Counted from the stretch's first letter, positions 1-10,646 are shown. The stretch is DNA of 64,000 bases from Icerya purchasi (GCA_039619475.1 CM077115.1:65168864-65232863), one strand, 5' to 3'. Notes: generated by a model from the sequence alone, not told the origin. Numbers and translations are program-made.

Positions 1-651
1 ATGCATGGTCAGAAATAGCCGACCATTTTAACCCTTACTTCACAAATTCTTACTTTTATATCTGTACTTTTTTTAAGGCTAACATTTGCTAACGGCCAGT
101 GTAAATCTCTCGTATGTGGCAACATCGACATCTGGATATTTGCAACGCATCAAATCTTTATAGCTGTTTCGGCTCTTTTTGCTTTCATAATAAATATAAA
201 AATTAATTCTGTAATTCTCTGTATGCATCTGACATTGTTTTAATACGAAACTCGATCGGGTCCCTGATACTTTTGTCAGCAACTGTCGACTTTAGGTTCC
301 TGTCAACCCGATATCGTTCCGTTACACACAATAAAATGCCCGGGGGCCAGAGCTAACAAGATAGCTCATTGTATTTTTTTTTTTTTTTTTTTTCGAAATC
401 GCATATATTTCTCCGTGAGAAATTCACGAAAAATATTTATTTATCAGCGGTTGTAGTATATAAATGATAAAATTACACATCCAAAATAGTTTATTAAATC
501 CAACAAATAACATAAATAAATAATATGCACATCGAAGAATTAGAATTTTTACTCACAAACTACCTTATGTCTCGTAAGATGGATGCAGACAAAAGCGTAC
601 CAACTAATGCATTACACTATATATATATATATATATATATACATAAATTTT
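1..651. other. AT-rich non-coding stretch
   Basis: No convincing coding sequence is visible. The stretch contains a T20 run (374-393) and a (TA)n microsatellite (about 618-642). It ends where the inverted-repeat arm at 652 begins. Confidence 0.6.
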
Positions 652-1009
652 TCAAAATTGCTAGTCAGTAAAATTAAATTAAAAGTTTAATACGACACGA
701 GAACCGATCTACGTTTCATTCACTCTTGTTCGCCGGCTATTCTTTATCGACGTTGTTCGATCTGAAATCGCAATAAGCCGAACTTACCAATACTTGTGCC
801 AGCAGCGAACGAAATTATATATTTATTATAACTATAAAAACAGTACGATTTTCGTCACTTATTTAATAAAAAATAACGCTACAAACCCTGATTCGTATCA
901 ATAATATACCGGAAGTTTTATGTAATTATGTTAGTAATATATCCATGTATCCAATTTCCACCGTGTAACCCAAACGCATAAGGTAGTTTGGTTTCGTCTT
1001 TATCATTTT
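652..1009 (-). repeat. Left arm of a ~358 bp inverted repeat (partner 2874-3231)
   Basis: The reverse complement of this segment is almost identical to 2874-3231 over its whole length, with only scattered substitutions. The match starts abruptly at 652 and stops at 1009, inside an open frame on the minus strand. The arms are separated by 1.86 kb that holds LINE scraps and a tandem array. No obvious TSD or transposon terminus is seen, so this could be either an inverted duplication or two copies of one dispersed repeat. Confidence 0.85.
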
Positions 1010-1205
1010 CACACACTGGATACTTATTATTTTCCAACAGGAAGCTAAATACACTGTGGCGATATTCTAGTGCCCACTCATCATTCGAGGAACAGTAAAA
1101 AAAACCGTAAATAGTTGAAAACAAATTAGTCAAAATATTGGCAGAAGGCACGGGTGCTCTTTCCATGTAAACGAGCATTTGGCCAAGAACAGTGTTGAAA
1201 TACAC
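918..1205 (-). CDS. Unidentified 95-codon open frame, half inside the inverted repeat
   Basis: I do not recognise this protein. The frame has fairly protein-like composition (Cys, Trp and Pro present, few homopolymer artefacts). It ends in a segment containing LPYAFG and HGGNWIHGY that is repeated in the second arm at 2874 onward, where the upstream half is absent. The LPYxFG string faintly recalls the C-terminal part of carboxylesterase/neuroligin-type proteins, but the match is too short to call. No catalytic motif, signal peptide or splice context supports a host gene. It may be a relic from a mobile element that spread this repeat, or a chance frame. Confidence 0.2.
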   Translation of the reverse strand: MYFNTVLGQMLVYMERAPVPSANILTNLFSTIYGFFYCSSNDEWALEYRHSVFSFLLENNKYPVCENDKDETKLPYAFGLHGGNWIHGYITNIIT

Positions 1206-1232
1206 AGTGTTGCGAAAACGTTTCCAGGCATG

Positions 1233-1475
1233 GGGTAATCATTACTGATCGAGCGGATATATCGACCCGCTCATTCGTAGGGATTCCAGCATGGCTGGGC
1301 GCCCATAACTATAACCAAGTTACGGAATAATGCTTCTTGGACAGTCTATAAAACACCTGATGGATCAGAATTACTACCGTATGTTTGGCGCAAAGTTTTG
1401 ATATTGCAACTAGAGCGGCCGACGAATCTGTTACCATTATTAGCGTCTTTTGAGTCGTAGGCTCTAGAAAAATAG
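1233..1475 (-). pseudogene. I-like LINE RNase H fragment (same family as 28410-29790)
   Basis: Read on the minus strand, 1241-1300 encodes WAPSHAGIPTNERVD, the conserved C-terminal RNase H block (catalytic His and Asp) of I-like LINEs. The nucleotide sequence aligns with 28945-29165, including the stretch encoding the third catalytic Asp region. Several indels and stops break the frame. Only this piece remains: the RT and zinc-knuckle parts are absent, so it is an internal fragment left by truncation or deletion. Confidence 0.7.
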
Positions 1476-1607
1476 TTGAAGAAAAAATTAGTCAAATTCC
1501 AAAACTTGCTTAAAATAAATTAACCAATTCCACTGTTTTGATAAAACGATCGCAGCAAAAAATATATTCCACATATCTTTATCAATACAGTTAACTGCAA
1601 AAAAGCC

Positions 1608-2045
1608 TTTTTTTTTTTTTTTTTTTTTTTTTTTGGGCGCATCAACTATGGACCATTGCCCAGACACAATGGGAAGAAGAGACAACTAACTAGAACCTAA
1701 TTCGATTGGAGACAGCTGAAATAAAGGAATCAAGGACAAGAACAACAGACTGGGAAGGAAGGGACAAGATGTAAGACGCACAGTAAGGAGTGGGAAGCCC
1801 CAGCTTTATAAGGTGAAGATAGAAAAGAGAACGCTCCGCAGAAAGAGCAGAGCACTCGAAGAAAATGGTCATATTAGAACTGTTAAACGAAAGCCCGATA
1901 TAAAAGAAATATCTCTCAATTATTTTACCCGCGAGGGTTGTAAAAGTTGGAGTAGGTTGAGTAAACGAAAAAATAATATGCCTTAAAATAATCCACCTGG
2001 CAAAATATAGAAACAAATCCAGGGGCAACCGAAATTCGAAAAAAA
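1608..2045 (-). mobile_element. 3' end of an RNase H LINE (family B), minus strand
   Basis: Reads as a LINE 3' terminus on the minus strand. The poly-A tail appears as T27 at 1608-1634, directly preceded on the element strand by the end GATGCGCCC, and the last codons of a LINE ORF lie upstream (stop near 1690). The frame shows ALSAERSLFYLHLIKLGLP and ends in SNRIRF. The copies at 31.7-33.0, 30.2-30.9 and 49.9-50.4 kb end in the same way. The element is strongly 5'-truncated and joins the repeat at 2060 directly. Confidence 0.65.
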
Positions 2046-2059
2046 ATTAATATTTCGAC

Positions 2060-2276
2060 TAAATGGTCTAGCCGGCTAAGGGGCGTAAAAGTGCCTTTGA
2101 ACCAAACTTTATTAAAAAAAAATATGTACATCTAGGGCATAAAAAAAGTAGTTGATGCTGAAAGTTTCAGAATCCCCAATCTCACAGAGGGCTGTTGTAG
2201 TCACCATTTTGCGATTTTCGGTTATTTTAATGTTTTCTCAGCCATTTTTCGATCGATTTTAAAAATTCTTGTTGAA
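2060..2276 (-). repeat. Dispersed repeat copy (partner 3237-3452, inverted)
   Basis: The reverse complement matches 3237-3452 at roughly 85-90% by eye, including a shared block CAAAATGGTGACTACAACAG and the stretch around TTCAAAGGCACTTTTAC. Here it is separated from the 652-1009 arm, whereas at 3.2 kb the equivalent copies abut. No coding potential is seen. Confidence 0.75.
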
Positions 2277-2444
2277 GATTAAAGATAATGGAAATTTCTA
2301 TAACGGTAATTTTTTTTTTTCAGATTTGTAGATGCTAAATTTACATTTTTAGGAACGTTCAAAATTTTTAAAATGTCATAAAAATATTTAAAAAAATTTA
2401 GTAACGACGAAAAAAATATATAACATGTATCGAGTGTAAACTAT

Positions 2445-2870
2445 TTGCTGACATTTTTTCAGATTTTTAAAAGTGGTGGAAGAGGTTCAAAAAAAATAAA
2501 AACATGTTTTTTTTTTTTGCTGAAACACCTCTTGAAATTCTACTAGTAACAAAGGAGTATATGTGTTACGTATTTTAAGATAACATGTGTTCCTGAATTT
2601 TTTCAGATTTTGTGGAACGGGAGGAACGAGTGGAATAAGTCCAAAAATAAATAAAATCATACGTTTTTGGCTGAAAAATCTCTTGAAATCCAACTAATAA
2701 CAAAAGATATATGTTACAAACATTATAATAAAATGTTTTTCTGAATTGTTTCGGATTTTTAGAATAGATGAAACAAGTCCAAATAAATGAAAACATGCAT
2801 TTTTGACTGAAAAACCTTTGAAACTTCAACTGGAAGTAAATTATAAAATGTAAGTTATATAAGTCATTAT
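2445..2870. repeat. Tandem array, three units of about 146 bp
   Basis: Three successive units can be aligned by the recurrent blocks TTTTTCAGATTTT (near 2455, 2600, 2747), AAGTCCAAA/AGGTTCAAA, and TGAAAAACCTCTTGAAA, followed by CAACTAGTAACAAA. Spacing is about 144-148 bp, close to three times 49 codons, so both strands give periodic spurious open frames. Units differ by point changes and small indels, indicating an old minisatellite/satellite-like array inside the inverted-repeat block. Confidence 0.75.
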
Positions 2871-2873
2871 GTT

Positions 2874-3231
2874 AAAATGATAAAGACGAAACCAAACTAC
2901 CTTATGCGTTTGGGTTACACGGTGGAAATTGGATACATGGATATATTACTAACATAATTACATAAAACTTCCGGTATATTATTGATACGAATCAGGGTTT
3001 GTAGCGTTATTTTTTATTAAATAAGCGACGAAAATCGTACTGTTTTTATAGTTATAATAAATATAAAATTTCGTTCGCTGCTGGCACAAGTATTGGTAAG
3101 TTCGGCTTATTGCGATTTCAGATCGAACAACGTCGATAAAGAATAGCCGGCGAACAAGAGTGAATGAAACGTAGATCGGTTCTCGTGTCGTATTAAACTT
3201 TTAATTTAATTTTACTGACTAGCAATTTTGA
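2874..3231 (+). repeat. Right arm of the ~358 bp inverted repeat
   Basis: Near-identical to the reverse complement of 652-1009. It begins immediately after the tandem array and is followed within about 6 bp by the second copy of the dispersed repeat, so the two repeats are adjacent here but not in the left half of the block. Confidence 0.85.
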
Positions 3232-3236
3232 TGTCT

Positions 3237-3452
3237 CCAACAAGAATTTTTAAAATCGATTGAAAAATGTCTGAGAAAACATTAAAATAACTGAAAATCA
3301 CAAAATGGTGACTACAACAGCCCGCTGTGGGACTACGGGTCTGAAATTTTCAGCATCTACTATTTCTTTCATTCCCTAGATGTACATATTTTTTTTTATA
3401 AAAAATTTGGTTCAAAGGCACTTTTACCCCCTTTAACCGGCTAGGCTAGACC
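3237..3452 (+). repeat. Dispersed repeat copy (partner 2060-2276)
   Basis: Inverted match to 2060-2276. It follows the right inverted-repeat arm directly, suggesting that arm plus repeat form one longer element here whose left-hand counterpart was split or rearranged. Confidence 0.7.
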
Positions 3453-3509
3453 TTTTGTTATTTCTTGAATATGGATCAAGTCTTAACTTTAACGTAAGAC
3501 ATATCAAGC

Positions 3510-3543
<34 letters not shown>

Positions 3544-5383
3544 TAACGCAGCAAGTAATAATAGCAATAATAATCGAATTAATAATATTGAGATTGTTAT
3601 CGTTTCGATAATATAAGTGATACAACTACTGTAAAGTCATCGCTAGAAGGTATATATTTAAAACTTATTTTGAGTTCAGAATTTCGTATATATTTTTTCA
3701 TTTGCTGAATTTATTCCAGCAATTAATTCTATAAATTGCGCCTCGTAGCATTTTTGCAATATTCGTGTTGCACGTGAAAATTACCTTGATAAAACTTTCA
3801 ACGATACTGTATGCAATACATATGTATTTTTCGATATTTTCATCGTTATTTTTCTCTTTCCATCTCGTTACATGACATCGAGAATGCTTCGAAAGTCGAT
3901 TTAAATTTCTTCTCTCGAAAAATCACTAAATGTATAAACGATTTCCTTTACCGCGCGTCGCACGTTTTGACGTGCAATGTGACTTTACACGGTTATCGCG
4001 CACTAACATTCCAGGTAATTCGTAATTTTTCATTTATATTTGTGTATAACTCTTTGCCCGTAATATCTTTTGTTCTACATTATCCATCTCGTGCTAAATG
4101 GACACCGTTAATTTGTTTCGGTTGCTTAAGAATACGTGGATTCACGATACACGGACATTACGCCTCAACCGGTGTTCTAGCTGCCGTTTAAATATTATAC
4201 TTCGATAGTTTTTACTCGCATAAATGCGCTTACGAGATACCGATCTTAACATCATTAAATTAAAGGGAACACTACTACAGTGGTCGCAACAACGGAAATA
4301 GAACAGCTTCCAGATTATCCTTTCACTAGCTCCGAATAAAGACGCGCTGTTGACATTCGTCACGTAATGCCTCGGTAAGTGTGACGTTTCATCTTGTAAT
4401 GTACGTGACCCTTTTGTAAAATGAAGATACTGTTTTTCTTCACCTGCACGTAACCTGTGTGTATACTACGGTTGCTGACAAGTAGTTCTAGGGCTTTCTG
4501 CTACAGTTTAAAATGTCTGTGCATAAAAATTTTCACGCTCTTAAAATTGACAACAAATGCTAAAGAGCTATCGTATCGGGTGCCATTTTCGGTTCAAGTA
4601 GAAGATTGTTTTTCATCAAGTCAATTTTTAACGTAACGATGGTCTGCTAAACAAATAGACCATCATTCCTTGAACACACTTATATGCGATAGGACGGCGG
4701 TGGAATCGCGATATTAACGTCGTAGACGTTTAGTAATGATAACTCGAATTACATATGCATATTTAAATAATATTCGCCAATGAGAAAAATTAATAGTATC
4801 CATTATGTTTTTGAAATGAAAGCGCCTTCTATATATAAATAAATTTATCGGGAGTTGAAACGAAAAATGAGCGAGCGAGCGTACGATATGAATAACTAAA
4901 GCATTAATACATCTAAAAATTCGTAATAGACATGTAGCCCCAGTAACATACTAAATTAAAATTTATGTTGCATGTTATTGCATTTTATAGCCATTTTGAG
5001 AGATATATCTACATAAAAAAAAAAAACAAAAAAAAACAAGAAAATAAATTTATTAGAACCGGAAATATCAAAAATTAATTAAGCATAAAAAAGTGGATAT
5101 AAAGAATCGGAAAAAGAAAGGCATCGAGCATATAGAAAGAGAATGTGAATGATCTGAAAGGAACTATAACTGAAGAAAGCCGCCTTTTAATCTTAAACGT
5201 AGATGAATAATGACGAGAACATCGGCATACGAAATTTCGATTGCATAATGCCAGAACGTTCGAACAGGAAAGGTTGCAATTTTAAGTTAAATTTATTGTT
5301 ACTTCTAATGTTGATATGTCAATACACAATATTATTACGCAATTAGATTTTGGTCAAACAGATATTGGAGACACATCATATTA
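3453..5383. other. Non-coding stretch with a (TA)n run; one unassigned 126-codon frame
   Basis: Contains (AT)n at about 3512-3540 and A-rich runs near 5010-5037. An open frame at 3811-4191 (+) is the longest, but it is rich in Phe, Ile, Ser and Tyr, shows no motif, and has no clear promoter or splice context. I see no supportable gene. Confidence 0.5.
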
Positions 5384-5617
5384 ATGTTCAATGTAAGACG
5401 GAAGGTGGAAACAAAAAAACATTATTATCGCCGTTTATATTTCTTCAAATCGAAACTTCCTTTCACTGCCGATGGTTCGAGGTTATTAAAAGAAAATTTA
5501 AATACACTTTCAATGATATTAGCTGGAGATTTGAACGTTAATTTTTCACCGGATCATTCTTTGCCTTTAATAGAATTTCTTCAAACCTTCCCATACATGT
5601 TGAGACGGAGAACGTAA
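5384..5617 (+). pseudogene. Endonuclease/exonuclease/phosphatase-like fragment
   Basis: The frame contains SMILAGDLNVNFSPDHSLP followed by LIEFLQTF. This resembles the AGDFN core of AP-endonuclease-like (EEP) domains, in the short form seen in endonuclease-bearing mobile proteins (for example the endonuclease part of some Helitron-type or LINE proteins). The GDxN residues are present. The usual downstream blocks (the Asp/Ser-Asp-His motif) are missing because the frame ends just after LIEFLQTF. It is most likely a decayed transposon fragment. The exact superfamily cannot be told from this length. Confidence 0.45.
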
Positions 5618-8380
5618 AATCGCAATCCGGTCTTACTAATTGCTAGAAATAAACCGTTCAAATAGAATATAATAACATCTTAGAACACTTTTCTAATTCG
5701 AATCTATTTGAAGTTCTGCGATTAGATTATGCTCGAGTGAAAAACGTGTATTTGGATTTTGAGTCTACACACACTTTTGATTTTTACCGAGTTTATATCG
5801 ATCGATTAAAAATGAAAAAAATGCAACGTCTAGATCACGGCAATTTGGATTTACTCAATCCCTTTCTAGTTTAATCAATTTCCTCCGCGGGGGGAAGAAA
5901 ATGATTAGTGATATTTCATATGAAATCAAAAAAAAAGTATTTGCGCGCGCAATAAAAGACATCCCTACACATCGAAGTTTTAGTTTTCCGATTGCCATTC
6001 GCTTCGATGTCACTGTGGTTTTGTTTTTTTTTTTATTCCAAAAAAACTTTCCAACATACATACATATATATATATATACATAGAAATTTAGAGAATATTA
6101 GCGTAAAAAAGAAATGTATAAAAATAAAATATTTACAATTAAAATTAAATAAACCGTTTCTTTTATTTTTTTTTTTTTTTCGTTTATCGTTAAAGCTATT
6201 AAAAACAAAAACGCTCTAAACTGTAGGAGTTTCACTTCAAAAATGTAACAGTGAAAAATATTAGTTTTTATTTAGAGAAAGGTCGTTGTCTATTTTCGAC
6301 CGCGAAAAATCGGTAATAATCTAAAAAATTTGGCTTACGCGCACTTCGATTGATTACACATAATCAATCGGTAGCTTTTTCGATTTAAAAATAGGCGAAC
6401 GTCAGAAAATAACACATCTTAACAAAATTAACCAACGTGACTTTTAACTGTCCCGGATCGTGTTTAGGTTGAATAATTTTCAGTTCTTCATTTCGGATGA
6501 TAAACTTCGGTGCGAGCGATTCTCTTCTAGAATTTTCTGCTGCCGGGTTCATCTCGCGGACTTTGTTTCTTTTTTATTCGCGATTTTACTTTTAGGTAAA
6601 TTCTATTAATTAAGTTTCCAAAGTTTTAATTATATTTTAGGATAAAATTAATTTTTCAATGAAATATTCCGGATTGTTTTCTCTGTCACTATTATTATTT
6701 TTTAAATTTTGTGGAGTACTTTTTATGTTTTCTATTTGAATTCGGATTACCTTACTTTTCTTTAATGAGGTACTCACGAAACGAGCGTTTCGAATGGATT
6801 ACCGCTTGCGCGCTATTGACAGAGTCCTTAAGAGCACCTTCAGCTTTCGGTATTGTTAGAAAATTTTATCATAATCGAAAAATTAATTTACATCACTGTT
6901 ATCCGACCTAGATAAGTGTGCCTCGTACCTGACGATGTTTATTAAAAAAAAAACTACACTTGGTACAAATTAACGCTGTGCAAAACCTCTCTGTATACAC
7001 GTATATTAAAATATATATACCTTACGCGCTAAAATTTTCTCGGTTATTAGTAAGATATCTAAACAAATTAATTAAAATTACCGGCAAATTTTGCAGCGTA
7101 TATGTTATGATTAACCAAGTGTTAAATTCCAGTCATCGTGCTGTTTCGAACATGCGCAAAATTGATATATATATATATGTTATTACATCATGTTTATTCC
7201 TTTCCACCATTAGAATCAGGTACAGGTACCGTAGATTCAAGCGTAGATATTTAAGGTTCGTTCGCGGATAGGCGATTTCGAAACTGGGCTGATCTTCATA
7301 AATGACTTGGAATTAGTGATTTTTTTCTTTATGTGAAACGCCAATTGAATAATTATTATTATCATTTTTTTTTTTTTTATCGCCTACAATGATTGGCCAA
7401 AAACTTCCACATACACTTCTATGTTCTTGAATGCTATTTAAATTTCTTTTGTTTGTTTATTTTTAGGGAAATTGTTACCGCATCCATTATGGGAATTTTC
7501 TTTTAACGGGGTTCTTTCTCGTCGTAACACGAGTAGGCCAATGCTAGAACGAGGGGGAACAGAGAGGTGGATCTGATTTTTGCAATATGCGCCGATGCTT
7601 CAACCAAGTGTGGCCAATACGAAGTTGCCCCATCGCAACTTCCTCTTTCGCAGAACACGCGACTGGATACCTGCAAACCAGAATTTGTTTAATTTCTGGT
7701 TTTTTTTTTTTCTTCTTTTTCGGTGTTTTTTTTTGATAACTCAGATGTCGCGGTATAATTAATCAAAATTAATTCTGATGTTAAAGAGCGATCTTTTAAC
7801 ATGGACGTTTCAAGTACGTAAAATAAATCATTTTGAACTATACTGTATTATTTAGAACAAATCAGTGAAATTAAAAGTACGCGGTCGCGCACGAATCGAA
7901 TAAAATATTACAATGGAATTAATGCACATCGAGTAGCTAAACTGAAACGAGTTTCAACGAGAAATTAAACTCTCCGATAGGCGCGCATTAAAACAGGTGA
8001 ACAATTTTCCTTTTCATTTTTAGAAGATTAAAATAACACCGTTAACGAATGGATGTTGTTTTTTTTACGGGTAATTGATTTTTACTAACGATTATGTAAC
8101 ACATACGTACAAAAATGTTACCCGTATTATATGTATACTACAAAGTGTGTCTAAAACGCAGAAAAAAACAAAACCAAACCAACTAAGTTAATTCCAATTT
8201 CAAGGAATTAATTACAAAAGCATTCTTTACCAAACCGGAACATGGTCTAAACGTAAGTGTGTTTGACCTTTTTTTTACTATAGCATTTTGACAAATGAGT
8301 ACGTTTATTTTGTACGTGATAAGTACTACGTCTCTTTTTTCTTCTTGCCCAATATAAACCAGTTTTGAATCCATTTAGTG
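5618..8380. other. AT-rich non-coding stretch
   Basis: Only short low-complexity frames are seen. It holds a (TA)n tract (6062-6079), T runs near 6164-6180 and 7367-7378, and several other short homopolymers. No recognisable gene, RNA or element end was found. Confidence 0.5.
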
Positions 8381-8689
8381 CAGGGTCTTCCGAAGTGTGG
8401 GTCGCGAACGAAGCATAAGGGGGTGGCCGATTACAAATAAATTGAAGAAAAAAACACGAATAATAAAATTGAATGATTTATTTGAAATAATTAAAAACAA
8501 CTCAAAATCAAGTATGAAATGTTTTTAGTTACTTATCACATTAATTAATTATTAGTGAGATGGGTGTGCCTGTTTTTCTTTTACTAATTTGTTAAAACGT
8601 GGTTGTTATTTTTGACATGCAAACGATTAAGTCCTTTCCTAATTCCATTTTGTTTCTATATTTATTTTTTTAAATTTTGATGAGAACGT

Positions 8690-9125
8690 GTTAATTCACA
8701 CACGTAGAGGACGTCGCAAATAGTACTATTAACCTCAGAGCTTCCCTAGCAAGTTCTGTGTACTTTTCTTTTCGTCTCATACGGAATTCGTCAATCTTCT
8801 GTGAATTAAATTCCATTTTAAGCATCCCGTCAGACGCAACATCTATGAGTTTTTCTTTTATCGTTGTAGTAAGCTTAGCTAGTTCTAACGGCTTTTCCGT
8901 AAAAAGATTAATGATCCATCTTTGCGCATCATCATCTTCAGATTTGGTTGCTGGAAAGTAATTTAATAGCTGGTCTTTGAAATTTTGCAATCCTACAATC
9001 ATGTTAAAAATTTCAACGTCAATTTTCACTGATTGATCACTTGAGATCTCTTCAATAATATGCTCAACACAAGGAAATGTGACTCAAACACATTTTTCTT
9101 CATAGAAGTTATCCATAAACGATAT
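8690..9125 (-). pseudogene. hAT transposase C-terminal fragment (ZBED5/SCAND3-like)
   Basis: The main open part (8691-9029) reads through RWIINLFTEKPLELAK, DGMLKMEFNSQKIDEF and KYTELAREALRLIVLF. This is the region just before the hAT dimerisation motif in ZBED5/SCAND3/FAM200-type transposases, which normally continues with a Thr/Ser-Tyr-Leu-Cys-Glu block. Here the block has degenerated (ATSSTC) and the frame stops. A few codons further upstream (to about 9125) are also homologous after a stop. The catalytic DDE residues are not visible. It is non-functional. Confidence 0.65.
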
Positions 9126-9479
9126 TTTTTTAAACGAACACACTGATTTTATCCTTTGCTGTTAGAATTATGTGTGCTATAATCGTGTTTATGAACTCAC
9201 TTAGCACACAGAGACACAAGGGCGGATGTGGCGCGATGTTTTTCTCCCTTGTTGTGATGTTTTCGTTATTGTAAACAACATTTCTGATAATTTCTGAATC
9301 TGTTTTTGGAATTTTTATTAATACTGTCACGTTTTTGAAACTGAAAACTCTATCTTCTCTGATGCAATTATTTTTGTGTTTGTAAATCTCCATTGGTTCT
9401 CTGATAAGTCGTTTGGAGGTCTTACTTTCTATATTTAGAATATTTGCAATTTTTCTAATCGATTAATTTTTTGCAATTT

Positions 9480-9775
9480 TCTACATTTAAGATCCAGTTG
9501 CTTGTGGATATGCTGGTGAACAGTGATATCACATGAAAACTCACCCATTGTCAGTTGTTCAACTGCAGTGATATGAGTTCTTGACAAAAGATGCAGTACC
9601 ACCTATAAATGGTGCGAGATTTTTGGCTAACCATTTGGACAGCTCGTAAGTAGGCGAGTCCGTACTGGCAAAGAAGGGAATAACTCGTGTATTTGTTGAC
9701 AGGCCATAAGATTTCGGTATTTTTGGATCACTTTGTAGCAACAATTTCTTCGTTAAATCCGTTTCGGTTCATAAT
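9480..9775 (-). pseudogene. Penelope-like element reverse transcriptase fragment
   Basis: On the minus strand the frame reads DPKIPKSYGLSTN then IPFFASTDSPTYELSKWLAK, LAPFIGGTASFVKNSYH. This corresponds to the PLE RT block with the pattern PKxYGLPKIHK...IPxRPIVSxxxSPTY.LxKxLAxxL.PL.G...SFVKNS. After a frameshift it continues QWVSFHVISLFT, matching the next RT block SFDVVSLFT, with His where the catalytic Asp should be. The LPKIHK motif is also damaged. It lies within the hAT remnant and is a short dead scrap. Confidence 0.65.
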
Positions 9776-9783
9776 AATAAAAC

Positions 9784-9953
9784 TAATAACCGGGTAACCG
9801 AAAGACAAAATATAATAATTAATAATACAAGGTTCAAAATGAAACTCAATTAACAACGTTGAATAGATAACCAAGTTAATTCGGTAAGTTTCTCATTTTG
9901 AACCCTGTATTAATAATTATTATATTTTTTTCTATCGGTTATCCGGTCATTAT
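9784..9953. repeat. Foldback repeat (arms ~65 bp)
   Basis: The arm 9784-9848 pairs imperfectly with 9887-9953. Both contain AATAATTAATAATAC/GTATTAATAATTATT and GGTTCAAAATGA/TCATTTTGAACC blocks, and the outer ends carry TAACCGGGTAACCGA versus TCGGTTATCCGGTCA. The spacer is about 38 bp. This is typical of a foldback MITE inserted in the hAT remnant; no clear TSD is seen. Confidence 0.7.
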
Positions 9954-10227
9954 TAACGATTTATTTATTCAAAGCATCCAAATCTGTTTTATTTAATAAT
10001 TCTTTGACTTTCTTGTACTTTAAAGTTGGCTCAGTTTTTTTGTGTTATCGACAAGACATATAACGGCCATCTATTCGGTGACTAATAAGACACTTGACAA
10101 AGGTAAAACATATTTAGCTCTTACATAAAATAATTGTTGTAAAATGTTTGTGACGTAGGGGCTGTAAGATTTATTCCGATTATAGGGGGGGGGGGGGTCG
10201 TGGTATGAAAAAGTTTGAAAAACACTG

Positions 10228-10553
10228 CACCAGAGAAACTATTTTTATACCATACTCGCTGCTTCGGAAGGTATATTAAAAATAGGCGGCGCCCTGTAAA
10301 TGATCCGAATTTTTGATAAATTTTCGACTAATGAATAGGATCGTTTACGACTGAACTTGCGAAAAATAAGCCTTTAATCGGATTAAGATTTGATCTTTTT
10401 TTTTTTTGTTCCGTTCGCGTTGCGATGACGTCATATGCAACGCATAATAAAGTGCATCGTTCTTGCACCGATGGTTTTTCTGAATCTTGCGATACCATCC
10501 GAGAAACCGTGTTACTCTTTTAAGTTTAATCGATTTGCGCGATAAATTCCAGG
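10228..10553. other. Non-coding stretch upstream of a promoter-like block
   Basis: No coding frame or element end was recognised. Base composition is slightly less AT-rich toward the promoter-like sequence at 10554. Confidence 0.4.
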
Positions 10554-10646
10554 TATAAATAGGAGAAGAAATTTAATCTGACCCGACTCAGTCAGTCAGT
10601 CTCTCATAGATTTCTGTAACATTATTCGCTTCACCGATTACTCTCG
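10554..10646 (+). promoter_or_regulatory. Possible TATA/initiator promoter and short 5' exon
   Basis: TATAAATAGG at 10554 is followed 36 bp later by an arthropod-type initiator TCAGT (A at 10590), which is repeated (CAGTCAGTCAGT). A plausible splice donor (CTCG|GTAAATG) sits at 10646/10647. The layout resembles a TATA-containing insect promoter with a short non-coding first exon. The TATA-to-start spacing is a little long, and no downstream exon can be identified in the window, so this is only a candidate. Confidence 0.3.

Larger units (their letters stand above)
8381..10227 (-). mobile_element. Decayed hAT-superfamily DNA transposon
   Basis: The left end starts CAGGGTCTTCCGAAGTGTGG followed by GTCGCGA. 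The right end, read from outside in, starts CAGTGTTTTTCAAACTTTTT followed by a GTCG-like block and a G run. Both match the usual hAT (Charlie/ZBED-like) terminus, a CAGTGnTTnnCAAAC type start with GTCGCGACC nearby. The transposase remnant inside (8690-9125) is on the minus strand with its C-terminus toward the left end, as expected. Flanking 8-mers (ATTTAGTG, CACCAGAG) do not match, so the TSD is lost or the ends are offset. A Penelope-like scrap and a foldback repeat lie inside. Confidence 0.6.

Noticed and set aside
3512..3540. Regular short-spaced repeats as a possible CRISPR or regulatory array
   Set aside because: Simple (AT)n microsatellite; likewise the TAA/ATT runs at 23.8, 35.7 and 43.3 kb. 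No spacer structure anywhere.
3811..4191. 126-codon plus-strand frame
   Set aside because: Rich in Phe/Ile/Ser/Tyr, no motif, no promoter or splice support; compatible with chance in this sequence.
9130..9393. 87-codon minus-strand frame between the hAT and Penelope-like pieces
   Set aside because: Could be part of either relic, but I could match it to neither hAT nor RT blocks, so it is not listed as a feature.
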